Origin: Otis tarda
Lineage: Eukaryota; Chordata; Aves; Otidiformes; Otididae
DNA length: 64,000 bases
Reading direction: 5' to 3'
Assembly: GCA_026413225.1 (NCBI GenBank)
Contig: CM048555.1
Location: 82,095,785 to 82,159,784 of the forward strand
Shown here one piece after another: positions 1 through 35,700 of the stretch. How positions within the stretch are numbered: the stretch's first letter is position 1; each line of letters begins with the position of its first letter. A model generated the notes under the pieces. It had not been told where the DNA came from. It made no database searches and saw only the letters and a program-made list of their open reading frames with translations. The position numbers and the translations under genes were made by a program.

Positions 1-2973
1 CCGGGGGTTCCCAGGCGCCCGGTCCTGCAGCGGGAGCCCGAGCACCGCTCGTCCCGGCGGCGTCCCACCGCTCTGCCCCTCCTGCAGCTGGGCTTTCCCA
101 CCGGGACCCCCACGCCGGGTGCAGCCGGTTGGCACTTTGGGCACAAAAGCTACAGCACGAGTGACCCCCAGCCCGGCCCAGCCCCGCCGGCACGACGCGC
201 CCGCCCTGGCTGTCACCCCCCGGTCTAACTCGCGTCCCTGCTCTCCTGCCTGGGGAGCGGGGGTTCAGTCGCGCCCGCTGCGGAGCCAAAGCTGGGGCGT
301 AAGCGCCGGCAGAAACAGGCAGGGTTTTCCAGCCTGGCACAGAAAACCCAAAATTCTCCGTCAGCCAAAGGTTCCCCTTGGCTGATTTTTGGAGAAGGAT
401 GGCAGGAAACGGAGCTTGCAGGGTGGGAAGGCTGCTGGCAGCTCCGGGGCAGAGCCACCGGGCTTTTCCATCGGAAACCAGAGCCGGCCTCGAGCCGCGG
501 AGCTCAGCTCTGGGCTCCCCAGAAACCAGCCCGAGGGCAGAGGGGTGCCCGGGGGCCGCACCGCGTCCCGGGGTCCTTCTGGTTTAGTGACTGCCAGCGA
601 CGGGCGAGGTCCCAAAAAAGCTGGGACACAGTCACAGAGAGGGAAACCCAGGAACGAGCTGGTAGGAGGGAGGCGATGGCCAAGGGAAGACCACGGGAGG
701 GGAAGGCTGCCCAGCTTATCCGGGGGGGACGAAATACGGGCACGGGAGAAGAGGGTGGCCTGGAGCACGGGATGCTTTGCTCGGGACACTCGCGGGCTCA
801 CCACAGGTCCGATTCCCCAAGTCCCGCCCTGAGCCACGCGAGGACCGTCCCAGGAGGTGGGTGGCCACAGGAAGGCTCCAAGGACCGCCAAGAAAAGGGG
901 ACACCGGGAAGGAGAGCCACCGTCCTTCCGCACTGGGCAGCCCGCGGCTGGGGGTGGCAGGAGGGAGCGGTGGGAAGCAGCGCCTGAGGCAGCTCAACCC
1001 ACCTCAGCTCCACCCTTGGCGTGGGATTTTTTGGGGAAGCCTCTGCCAAGGAGTCGGCAGCTCCTACAAAACCCAGCTGGGCAACCACTGCGGCTCCGCT
1101 TTCCAGCTGCTGCCGGCTCTGGATCCCCCTGATCCCGAGGCGTCGGGGTTCAGTACGTCCTAACGGCAACGGTGGCTCCGTTTGGGAAGGCCGGAGTGAT
1201 GCTCGCTGAGCGTCCCCGGGAAGAGGGAGGCCCAGAAACCCCCATCGGCACATCCCTGCATCCTTCTGCTCACGCTTGGTGTTCTCCTCCTGTAGGAAAC
1301 CAACCCTCCCGAATAGCTCGGGGAACGTTGGGGCGTTGGCTGCTCCTGTCTGCGTTTGCGCTTTAACCCTCCCTCCCGCGCCGCCGTACGGCTCCGTCGC
1401 TGGACCGCACCCCAGGCCGCGACCGCAAAATCGCACGAACGCCTCGGGCAGAGGAGGTGGTGGAGGCTCCGGCGGGCGCCGGCGTGCCAGCGGCCGCCCC
1501 AGCCCCGGGCCGGGGTAAAACCCGAGCGGAGGGATGCTCCAGGCTCCCAGCTCCCCGGCGTCACGCCACGTCCCTCCTCCCGCTTGTGGCTCCAGCGGAT
1601 GGAGGGGTGGGCCATGGGCAGGTCCGGAGGGTTGCTGGATGGGGGACGCCGTGTACATTTAGATATTATTTTGGGATGGAGCGTCCTGGGAAAATACTTC
1701 GGTCATTCGAGCAAGAGAGGAGAGCTCGAGAGGCGTGAAGATGCCAAAGCAGAAAGCGTGGCGAGAGCGTTTATAAAGCAATCGGCGGGATTGCCTCGTG
1801 CTTCGCCGAGATTCAAGCGGGGAAACGCCTGGCTCGGGCGCTCGCTTGGCGTTTTGCTTGGGCGCCGGCACTGGGGTCGTACAGGAGCAGCAGCGACGCT
1901 TAGGGCGGTGTTTGCTGGGGACGGGGAGAGAGAAGAGCAAGGCACGGCACGGCACGGCAGAACAACTCCTTTTCTTTGGCTAGAATTGTTTTCAATTAGA
2001 AAACAAGGGAAATAATAAACCAGAGGTGTCACGTGGCCATACAAAAGTTACAGAGGTAACCGTGGGCTAACGATGAACGAGAGATTTGGGAGGCACCGAG
2101 AACTGGGCGCCCCAGCGCTGCCGCAGCTCAGAAACGCCGGGGGAATCGATAGGCAAGGTCTGACGGGCTTTGGGGGGGAGGGCTGGGGCAGGTGGGGGTC
2201 AGCAGGACACCAGTGACACCAGGGGACACCCGAACCAAGCGGGGACCCCCCGCCGCCGCGCCAGCGAAGCAAGCGGAGGCTGCCGGGCGCGCTGGCCCAT
2301 CGCCACTTTAATGGGGCTTTTCACTCCCCTTCCCCTGGCTCCAGCCTCTGCCCCACACGCGTGGGGCGGGGAGTTTCCTCCCCTGGGCCCCCCTGCATCC
2401 CCCGGGACCCCCAGCAGCCGGGTCCATCACCCCCTCTCCCGCAGCACGGCACCCAAACCCACAAACCCATTTCCTTCGCGGGTTAACGAAGGCGAAACAA
2501 GGGCACGGCCGAGCCCCTCGGAAAACCGCGCTACCGAGAGCCAGGGCAGCCCCACCGAACCCCCACCCACCTCCTCGGACCCCCCGCAGCCACGGAAGGG
2601 CACGGGCGCTCTGCACGGCCGACTGAACGCCGCGGAGCCGCTGGCGTCCCAGAGGGGCCGCAGGGTTCAAACGCTGGACGGAGGAGAGGGAAGGGTTAGA
2701 GGAGGAGGGGAAAAAAGCCAAATGGGGGAAAAAAATAAAAAGCCCTATAATAGGGGCTTTGTGCTGCTGCGGTTTGTTCTGTTCCGTCGCCGGAGAAGCC
2801 AAAGCGTTACGAAATCCAGCACGCTAAGAAAGCCAGAACATCGGCCCAACGACCGGCGGCGGGCGCAGGCGGCAGATAACGATTGCTCCGCGCCCGCTCC
2901 CCGCCATGGGACGGAGGGCGGGAGCGGGCTCCCCCTCCCAGGCAGCAATTCCGGGGGAAAGGCGGGTACCTAC
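1..2973 (-). other. DYSF: DYSF intron 30, partial
   Basis: Non-coding and GC-rich. I searched both strands for the next dysferlin exon (C2D start) and saw none, so this intron is at least 2,973 nt and continues off the edge. Open frames here are GC-driven and show no similarity I recognise. A few short GGCAC tandem copies sit near 1940-1960. Confidence 0.75.
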
Positions 2974-26230
<23,257 letters not shown>

Positions 26231-26482
26231 GGTCCCGGCCCCGCCGCCTCCCGCCCCGCTGCACCCCCCAGCCCGGCACCGGCCCCCCAGGCCCCCCTCC
26301 CCCCGCTCGGTACCCGCCTCTCTTAAAGGGGAACGGCTGCGGCCCGGGACCCCGCCCCCCCGGCGTTTGGATGTGGGGGGGGCTGGGGGCTGGCACCCCC
26401 CCTGCACCAGAGGCAAGCGAGTGCCCCCCTTTTGGGGGGGCTGGGGTCTGAACGCCCCCAACCGGGGCCGGTCAGGGGGCTC

Positions 26483-26494
26483 TGCGCATGCGCA
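26483..26494. promoter_or_regulatory. NRF1-type site, perfect palindrome
   Basis: TGCGCATGCGCA matches the NRF1 consensus exactly and is fully palindromic. It lies 253 bp upstream of the DYSF start codon in CpG-rich DNA, a usual setting for functional NRF1 sites. Binding is inferred. Confidence 0.6.
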
Positions 26495-29004
26495 CCACGA
26501 ACTGCAGTGAGGGAGACCCCCGCCCACCAGACCCCAGCTGGGGTCCCCCCTCACCCCCCGCCACGGGGGAGGTGGCCGGGACGCCCGGGGTGCAGCCGCA
26601 GCCCCTCACCGCGGCCCCAGGGCCAGACCCGGGGGGCGAACAGCACCCCCGGGGTGGGAAAATTGGGGTCTGGGGGAGGGCAGTCACGCACGGGGGGAGC
26701 CCTGCAGACCCCCCAGGGAGCTGGGTGCACGCAGACCCCCCCCGGGCGTCCCACGGGCTGCTCGCCCCCTGCCTCAGTTTCCCCCGGCGCTGGCAGGCCG
26801 CGGTGACAGGTGGGGACGCCCGCGCCGCCCGGCTATTTCGGGGGTTTTATTTTTACCCCCGGCTTTCCCAGCAAGCGGCTCAGCGAGGCCGCTGCCTCCC
26901 AGCCCGGCCGGGCCCCCTCCCCTCCCCTCTCCCCGCAGCCCCTTTCCCCGTGTTGGCTTTCGCTAACCCCGTTCCCCAGTAACCCCTGCACGAGCGGGGC
27001 GCCTGCCGCCAGCAGCGGTGGAGGAGGACGCGCTCCGGAAGCGGCGGAGCGGCGTTGGGGTGAAATATGATTATCGGGGAGATTAAACCGCAGGCAGGCG
27101 CAGGAGACGGCACGGCCCAGCCGTTCCCTGGCTCCGGCGGGATTTTTACTTCATTTTTCCTAGATTTCTTTTTTCCCCACATCACCATGGGGGATAGGAT
27201 GGTTTTTTCCCTAAAATTCCCAGTGAGGTAGCCCCCCACAGCTCCCGCGCCTTCCGCTGGGGCCGCTGCAGCTTACCCGGTTTTATCCGGCACGTTCCGA
27301 CGTCTCGAAGCGAAGCGCCGGGCACAAGTCAGGGATGCGGATTTGGAGAGTCCCCGTCCACCGGCCTCGACGCCCCCAGGCCCACGCTCCGCTCCGCTGG
27401 CCGGGACACGATGCCGGATCCCACCTTCCCGAAGCGCTGTGGCCCTGGGCTGGGAGCAGGCGGGCAACCGAGCCCCCGCGCCGCCGTCCTCGCCCGCCCT
27501 GGGGCCCGCGGCCGCCCCAGCTCCTGCCGTACCTGGGCAGGGCCGCCGGCAATCCCCGCACAAGCTGATTAATTTTCTCCGTTTGCCAACACACCTCACC
27601 CTCGGAGCGGCCTTCAAAACCGCCCCGCGGCTCCCAGCGCGGACGATTCCTCAGCATCCCTGCAGGAAAAGCTGGATCTTTCAAAGGAAGAACTCCAGCA
27701 GAGCTACGGCGGGGCCAGGAGGGGCGGCTGCGGCCCCAGAGCGTTCGGGGGGGCCCAGCCCTACGCTCGGCACAGGCAAACCCGGACCGCAGCTTGCGTG
27801 GCCGCAGCAGGGACGAAGAACAGCGTCGTTTTCTCGATCCTCCGCGCAGACAAACCAACAGAGAGAAGCCAGGGCAAGAAATGTGCCATCCTGGCTGCAG
27901 GGGGACTCTGGAGGCCCGAACGCCAACGCACAAAGCTGCGTCGTAAGCGAGATGGAGCCACCGAGGGCGGAAAGTCACGTCCCCGCGCTCTGGGGAGGCC
28001 GGGGAAATAAAACCGCCGCACAGCCCAGCGGTGCGGGGAGCGCAGGGTGCTTTCTGCGCCTCCCCGCAGGCTCCTCACGCCGAATTCGTTTGCACCCCAT
28101 CTTGTCGGACAGGACTGTTAAATTCTCTTCTGTGCGAACCGACCCACGAGCGAGCGGGCGACTAAGGGAGAGTAACTAAGCAGTTAAACCATCACCCCAC
28201 CGCTGCGGCCGCTCTGGAGCAGGGCAGAGCGGGGAGAGGACGCGCATGTCGCTCGCGCACACGCAGGCTCCGACCCCAGCCGTGCTCCCCGAGTGCCAAG
28301 GACCTGCCGGCCCACGTCCCTCGCGCGCGTTTCTGACGCTTCAGCCGCCCGCTGGGGCTGGGCGCTGTGGCGCGGTGACTCACCGGCACGCACGGCAGCC
28401 GGGGCACTTCACCGAGCGACCCCAGGAAAGGAAAGGAAAACCCCAAAACAGCCCAAGCAAGGAGAATTCACCGCGGTGTAACCCGAGCACGACTGCCCCG
28501 GCACCTCCGCGACGAGCCCGAAGCGAAGCCGCTGTTGCGCGGCCGCCGGAGCGGGCTCCGTGCTCTCCGCGCACCGCGGCACCGACGTCGGGCGGCGGGC
28601 AGCTTTACCGACTCCCGCCCAGCATCATCCAACGACTCCAGTTTATCCTGGTGCTTTCCCGAGCGGCGGTCAGGAGACGCGAGGATTTTGTACCGGCTTC
28701 GGCACAGGTACGGCTTGAAACACCCCGCAGGCAGAGCCACAGAGCCTCTGTTTCCCCGGGACGGCAGGAACTCCTCCTCCAGAAACAGAATTCAGCCAGA
28801 GCCAGTCGCCCAGCGTCTGACGGAACGGCGGACAACGGTGGGGTGTTTGAAACTCGTCTGAGTCGCTCCCACGTGGCAGGGGAAACCAGCAGCTCGAAGC
28901 AGCATGGGCCACGATGCAGACTGCCGCAGACCCGGCCTCAGCACACGGCGACGTTAACGGCCAGGTTCGAAATTTCAGCCACGCCGCGGCGTGCCCCGCG
29001 GGCT

Positions 29005-29037
29005 CTGACCTACAGGCCGGGACAAACTGTAGGTCAG
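29005..29037. repeat. Inverted repeat, 11-bp arms, 11-nt spacer
   Basis: CTGACCTACAG is followed after 11 nt by its exact reverse complement CTGTAGGTCAG. It lies just beyond the ZNF638 poly(A) site. No function is assigned. Confidence 0.8.
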
Positions 29038-29432
29038 AAACGGGGGAAACCAGCCCAAAATAAACAGGCAGGCTGGGTCGCCGGGGAGGAGCAGAAAGGG
29101 ACGGCGACCTCCCTGGCCGGCCGAGCCCTTTGCTCCCCGCGGTGGCCCTGGCTTTATCTTCCTGGGGCTGCCAGGAGCCGGCAGAGGCCGGAGGACAAGT
29201 ACGCTAAAGGGAGCGCGACGGCCCACAGGATCACCGAAATCCTTACCATCAGCGTCGCCGCTCCAGGGCAGCGCAGAGCACGCGTAGCGTGGGAAACGCC
29301 ACCTGCCGCGAGCACCCGAGAGAACCGGCTCCGGAACGGATCCCCTCCTCGTCTCCGCGGCGATCCGGAGGTAACGAAGCCCAATAAAGCACACCCAACG
29401 CGCTCCCCGGCGTTAACTATACAGTAAGAACA

Positions 29433-29438
29433 TTTATT
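29433..29438 (-). terminator. ZNF638: ZNF638 poly(A) signal AATAAA
   Basis: The plus strand TTTATT reads AATAAA on minus, about 225 nt past the stop codon. A GT-rich stretch follows on the minus strand at about 29375-29398, as expected of a downstream element. Cleavage is therefore likely near 29410-29420, giving a 3' UTR of about 245 nt. Confidence 0.75.
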
Positions 29439-29660
29439 TCCCGTCGACACTTGTAAAAGAAGTCTCTCCCACGTCAGATGATTCGATGTACAAACCAAAG
29501 CCACCGCGTGTTTTTCTTTCAGTCCGTCTATACCGAGCTCAAATTTACACAACATGAATGCTTGTTTCCAAAACAAAATTACAAATTAAACCATAACAAA
29601 ATACACAAAATTGACTGGACCCTAAGTTTGATTCACGGAAAGAATTCTTCTTTCCTCTGA

Positions 29661-29723
29661 TCACCTCGAACTCCGCTCCTCTTCCCCACCGTTGTCCTCA
29701 TCCTTCTGCTTGGCCATGAATTT
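29661..29723 (-). CDS. ZNF638: ZNF638 window exon 24 (terminal coding exon)
   Basis: 63 nt including TGA at 29663-29661. It encodes [20 protein letters not shown], with human ending EAEERSSR. The 3' UTR follows below. Confidence 0.96.
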   Translation of the reverse strand, partial: KFMAKQKDEDNGGEEERSSR

Positions 29724-32700
29724 CTGCAGGAAGAAGGGCAGGCAGTGAGAGGAGACCGCTACGTTACCCCTCGGTCCGCGCCGAGATCGTGCTCTAGCGG
29801 GTAGATTTCGCAAACACAGCAACCCCGCATCAGCCCGCTCCCCACGCTGCTCCTGTGTGATCGGCACCCGAACGCACGCCAGGCGCTGCTCACGCACCGC
29901 TCACACACGAGTGGTGAAGCAATCTTCACGGGGCGTGTGGTGAAACGCTGGGTACCGGGAGCTCCCACAGGGATCTGGGACCGGGCGTGAAATCGGAAAC
30001 AGTGACTCAAATTTCCCCAGGGGCTCCGGTGAACACCCCCCGCAGTACTCGCACGAGCTCCCTACGCCACCAGGAAATGACCGGCACTTGCTAAAGCAAC
30101 CGGGTTTTGGATTGCGTTCTTCTCAGCCCTGCGTCTGGAGAAGCTGCACCCTACCTGCATGTTTTGCTGGTGAAGCGGGGTCCTGCAGTGGTTTTTCACA
30201 GACGTTTCGTCTGCGTAGAACAGCGAGCAGATCTGACAGAAGAAGCCAGCCTTGGGAACCAGGTAATCCAGATCTGGAGAGACAGCACACACACCCACGT
30301 CAACAAAACACAGCTTTCAGACATCCCACTCAAAACACTGCTTTAAAAAAGAAAACAAACAAACGAATCCGATTCCTTTAGCCAAAGCGGTACAATTTGT
30401 TATTACTTCTTCTAGGAAAAAAGAACTTGCAATGTTGCTGCTGCTAGTAAGCCAGGAGCAGACACTGGTTCAACAGGCACTTGTAGGAGCCAAGATGAAA
30501 ACACGGACGTGGGGCCACGACTTCCAAGTTAAACGTGGTGACGAGACATCTCCAAATCACAAGAAAGCTGTCTTCCAGCGAGAAGAGTACGCAGCGTTTG
30601 GGGTGGGGGCTTTTGTTCTACCTTTTGGAGTACTCTGCGCCTTTGAGACGTCTGAAGAAGCCGTTTTCTTCCTCTTCGACTCCGGTTCCTTATCTCCTGA
30701 TCCCAGCTGATCTGCTGGAGGCCAAAAAACACACGTTAGGGAAAGGAATTGGCTCGCTTAGAGGAACTCTGTACCAAGAACGGCTCGTGACCGCCTGAAA
30801 CAAGCCATCGGTACGTGCCCTGCTGTTTGCTACACCGTTCAGCTTGGCCTTTCCGCAGAGCAATTCCCCGGAACCCCCGACATCAGCCCTGCAGGCAAGG
30901 CTTCCAAACACAGCCCTGGTGCTGCGGTGGAGACTTCTTCGTGACCCAAGCTGTCAAGCTTTCTCGAATTACCCTAGCTCGAGCTCCAACCGCAGTATTT
31001 CGGCTCCATCACAGAGCCGGTCAAAGCCTACTGAGCGTGTCAGCGGATTAACCAGCTCTAAGGAAAGATCAAAATCAGCATCTCAGGGTTCTGGAGACAA
31101 GGAGTGTGACAGCCTCCTCTATCAGAAAGAGCTCAAGGCGTTTGGTTGTTAGACTACTAAAGCAGCCCACCCAGCAGGTGAAGGGTCAGACATGGAAAAC
31201 AGCTCTTTTCTTTCTCATCCTGTGTCCAAACAATCTAGATATACGGTTAACGCAACAAAGCCTTCCTCTGAATGACAAACCAGGAAGCTGTCGAAGGAAC
31301 TTACTTATGGTGTATCAAAGGGATTTACTGGAACTTCTCCCCACCAATTAAACAGAAACCCACTCAAGGGTTTGGATATGTTAAGAGGTCTTTTCACAGC
31401 TAACTTGCTACTAGAATATAAAAATATTAATGCTTTTGTTAATCCCGCCGCTTGGCTCCGCGTTAGCCACCCTTAACTCTTTGCTAAGCCCACGCTACAG
31501 CTGCTCTGCTGCGCTTTCTCCTCCAGATCCAGCATGGAAGCTCTCACACCTTGGCATCTGTGCGCATTTCATCTGACTCGCCTCTTTTAATGAAGTTTGG
31601 CCCCGCAATTAAAGACTAGAAACAATCTGTGCAGCGTTAGGCAGCTCACCAGCCCCTGCATTAGAGGCGAGAAAAGAACGGCTTTTCCCCAGCTTTAGCC
31701 TCGATAAACACCAAATGAACACTTCCAATCAACGTGTCACCTCACTTTACACCACGAGAAAGATGGACTGCAAAACACTACAGCACGTCCTACCTTCAGG
31801 CCACTGTTCACTCTCAGTCTCCCTTTTTTCCCCCAGCACCTCTTTCAGTAACTTTGGCAAAAATCTGGGGCTCCTCAGGTTCCTCTCTTTGCTACAAGAT
31901 CTCAGTGCGTGGCACCCATTACCAGCATCTTATTTTCTGTTTCCCCTCCGGAAACGAGAGCTTCCTTACCTTTCGACTTTGAGACGGCAATAATTTCTTC
32001 TTCTGGGCTCGTGTCTCCTAGAATTTCCATTTCTTCTGGTCCTGCAACAGCAACGATATCCTCCTCCTCTGGTCCTGCAATGGCAGCAATTTCTTCTTCT
32101 TCTGGTCCTGCGACAGCAACGATATCTTCATCGTCTTCATCCTTGTTTGTGTTTTTCCCTGGGAAAGTATTTTCTTCTTCCTCATCCTCCTCTCCAACTT
32201 CATCTACCGTGACAAAGTTTTGTTCCTCTTTTAGACGATTGAAGTCAGCCAGAAAATCATCTTCGTCCTCGTTAACTTCATCCAAAGTCACCAGAGGGTT
32301 ATCTTCGTTGTCCTCTTGTATCTCATCCACCGTCACCAAAGCACTAGGATCATCCGGCACCTGGGAGGACGCGCAATCTCCCGCGTCCTCGGCGGTCACC
32401 CTGTCACCCTCCTTCTGCTTCAGCACGTCCTCGATGTTCAAGTCGGTCGGCTCGTTCAGAGGCAGCTCCTCCACTTCACCGATTTCATCTACGGTTACCA
32501 AGGGTTCAGCTTTCAAATCCTGCTCCTCAAAAACCGACCCGGCGACGTCCTTCTGAGAGCCAAGGCTCCCCTGTGCAGGGATCTCATCCAAAGTAACAAG
32601 GGACCGGGGATCCTTCACCGCTTCCGACAGAAGCTCCTCCTCTTCCATCACTTCATCCACGACAACCAGCCCCTGCGGGTCGCTGAGCGCTTCTAGATTA

Positions 32701-35700
32701 GCGACTCCCATGAGCTGCGCGGTGACCTCCTCCTCCTCACCGATTTCGTCCAGAGTGACAAAAGAGAGCTCGCTTTCAGCAAGGCGTGCCACGCAGCTCT
32801 TCCCTTTCCTCCTCTTGGAGCTCGGCTCAGCAGAGTTGGTTTTAGGACCCTCTTTTCTCTTTCCCCTCGGCGGATTTCGCCGTATTTTAACGGGAGACTC
32901 GATCTCCTCCACGACCTCATCCACAGTGACAAACTCATCCAGGTTAAACGGAAACAGCTCTTCTTCCTAGGGTGTAAAAACGTGAAGATAAGAGTTTAAC
33001 GTTCACCCGGTGACACAGAAAAGCAACTTGCCTTGAGGGCAGAAAATGTTCAGCCTTCAGTCTCATGTGGAAGGGTTTCCATTGTCAGCATTTGTGTTAA
33101 GTAAGCAGATTTAACTCAGAAATCCAAAGCATTTTTCAAAAACACAGCGGATGAACAGACAAAACTGGTGTCTATTAAGAGAAGCGGGCCGACGCCCTGA
33201 TTACCCACGTACACTCCTGCGCTCACCTGCAGGAGGAGCAGTGAAAACCCGACTACCTCCAGAGTCCCCTCCAAACCCTGTTATCTTGTGCCGCTACCGC
33301 ATTCCCTTCCCCCAGCGTACGCTGCTGGCTGCCGCTACAAGACAGGAGCCTACATCAGATGTTTCGATCCAGCCACGCCGTTCCGTGCCCTGACAACTCC
33401 TCTCTGGTTTCCCTTTCCCAAACACCGCTGTTTCGGAGAGGCTCTCCGACGGCCTGCGCTGCAGCCCAGCGCTCCAGTTCAGGACCCTCCCTTTGTGCCT
33501 CGTACAAGGTAATTTTCTCCTCTCCGTTAGGGCCCACCAAGCCCCGCAGACGCTCCAACAGCCTTGCTGCTCCTGCGCCACACGTCCCTCGTTAGGGGCC
33601 GGGGCCAAGCTCCAGCTTTCCAGCAAATGCCTTGCCGTATTTTTATGTTAAAGGTGACGGAGCCTGACCCTTTCCAATTCTCCTCGGCTGGCAGCGCTCT
33701 CACTGCAGCACGCCTGGCACCTAGAGCTCCTCCTGCCCTGCAGCTCGACCGCGCCAGCTCCCGTCACGGCTCACACAATTTATCCTGGGAGCGCTGCAAA
33801 GAACGAGCAGCAGTTAAACGCCAGACGTAGCCGCAAGCATCTGGAGGAGGACGTACGGATGATGCCGAATTTAATAGAAGACTGAATGAACCCGAATGAC
33901 TTTCAGGCTATCTGAACAGCCAGCAGTCGCGGGTTTGGAACAGAGTATTGTACCTTGCTCACTGTAAAACAGCTGTGCTTGCTAATGGATAAGGTGGGTA
34001 CTTGAAGTCGATTAATAAGTTAATTTTAGACAGTAAAATGCACCCAAATATCCATTCCACCCCAAATTATGCATTCAGCTTCTTCAATGAATGATTCTGA
34101 TTTTTTTTCCCCAGAATATTCCGCCCTACCATCAAATACCAGTTGGTATCTAACACCAGATGAGTGGAAAAACTTGCCAAAGCAGAACTCTGAGGCCAAG
34201 GCAAGATGAACTCTCCTGTTAGAGAGTAAGACTGCAGCTATGAAACACTAAAAACAGCCCTCCAGCAGAAAAAATAATCTGAAATTCAAAAGCTACAGAC
34301 TTTTCTTCCCTTTCTTTTTAAAAAGCTAACAAATACTAGGAATAACGCGTGCCTGCACCCACATTCTGATGCAGAAGCCTGAGGAATATTTACTGCAAGG
34401 TGGGCACAGCGAAGAAAAAGAAAGTATCTGGTTCCACCTAACTGAAATCAAACATTGCTGTACTCTCTTCCGTGACAAGGAGTAGATCCCGGTTCTGCCG
34501 AGCTGCGTAACAGCGAAGAGTACAGCTCTAAGGGGTCGCTGGCATCGCAAAGCCTTTTTCCAGGGGCGCAGAATTTCCTCGTGAGGGTTACCGAGCACAT
34601 CTGAACAGCAGATACGAAAGCATTCGCGATTGCCACCGCCGCCATGGGCTTCACACACACGCTGAGCTGGGGACGTGAGAGGGCTGTGTGCATTAGGCTT
34701 AATAAACGGATCCAGGTCTCCAGCTCTCCTGCAGAAATCCATTTTCCATGGATTTGCAGGGGACCCACTACTCGCCTGGCAGATCTTAGAGCTGATCCTG
34801 TAACGCTACCTCTACAAACTCATCAAAGGGGGTTTTATTCCCTTCTTTCAGCTTTTCTTTCCCAAAGCCCAGGCTAAGAGAGAGGGTGGGTATCTCTCTT
34901 CACCCTTCTGTAGAAATCCAGCCTCTTTAGCAGTTGAGCCTACAGGCTGCCAAGCTCTTCTTCAAACCCACGCAGCAACCCTCGCCGCGCCACTGGAAAT
35001 ACCTTCGCGTGGAAGAGGCACCACGGATGGAGACGTTCCGACCGCCTCCCGTTGTGTAAACTCCTTTCTAAAGAGCCAGAAGACGTCAGCCTTCCCTCCC
35101 TCTTCTCACAAGTGTGGTGATGAATAACGATTTCATGCAGGCAACTGGAGATCCACTGAACTAATTCCCTCGCTCAAACGACATTTGAGACCAAAACCCA
35201 CCTCCTCTTGACACCCCCTTCCTGAATTAAGTTCCTCTTCCAAATTACTTGGCTGTACAGCTTTGTGCCCGCAGTCTGTAACAACTAGCAATACAAAAAA
35301 TCCCCGAGGGAAGGACGCTAAGGATTCTTAGCACACACGCACACGTGCTTTCACAACAAAGTGACGTTAAGCTCGTTTGCGGTTTCACCCTTACCTCCTT
35401 CGGTTTCGCACTGCTGCTGCCGTCACTTTTTGAAGTTTTAGTATTGCCACCAGGAGAAGCCTGAAAAAACAGACAAAAGGTCCCATGAAACCAGTTCAGC
35501 CAACTCATCTGCCCGCAAAAGAAAAAAATCATTTTAAAATTCAGCTATTTTTCCCTTAATGAACTTTAAAAAGCTGTCCAGATTGCTGCTTCTGATGGCA
35601 CGCTTGGCAAACACGGCGGTGCGCCCGCCGGCAGCGCGGGGGTCCGGGCACAGCCTCCAGCAGCGAGCCACAGGTGCGGCCTTGCTCAGCGGCCCCTCCC

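Larger units (their letters stand above)
26231..29410. other. Intergenic region between DYSF start and ZNF638 end; DYSF 5' UTR and promoter
   Basis: About 3.2 kb, strongly CpG-rich from 26231 to about 28900. On the minus strand it contains the DYSF 5' UTR and promoter, of unknown extent. A TATA-like TTTAAG (26322-26327) is about 95 nt above the ATG and a GC box (GGGCGG on minus, 26351-26356) lies behind it. No convincing coding exon or RNA gene was seen; the long frames are GC-driven. Confidence 0.7.

Noticed and set aside
798..1658. 286-codon minus-strand frame that could have been the next DYSF exon
   Set aside because: No C2D or other dysferlin sequence in it, and no boundary with matching phase.
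31909..32556. Ser-rich plus-strand open frame
   Set aside because: Antisense of the acidic VTVDE exon: Glu and Asp codons read backward as Ser and Phe.
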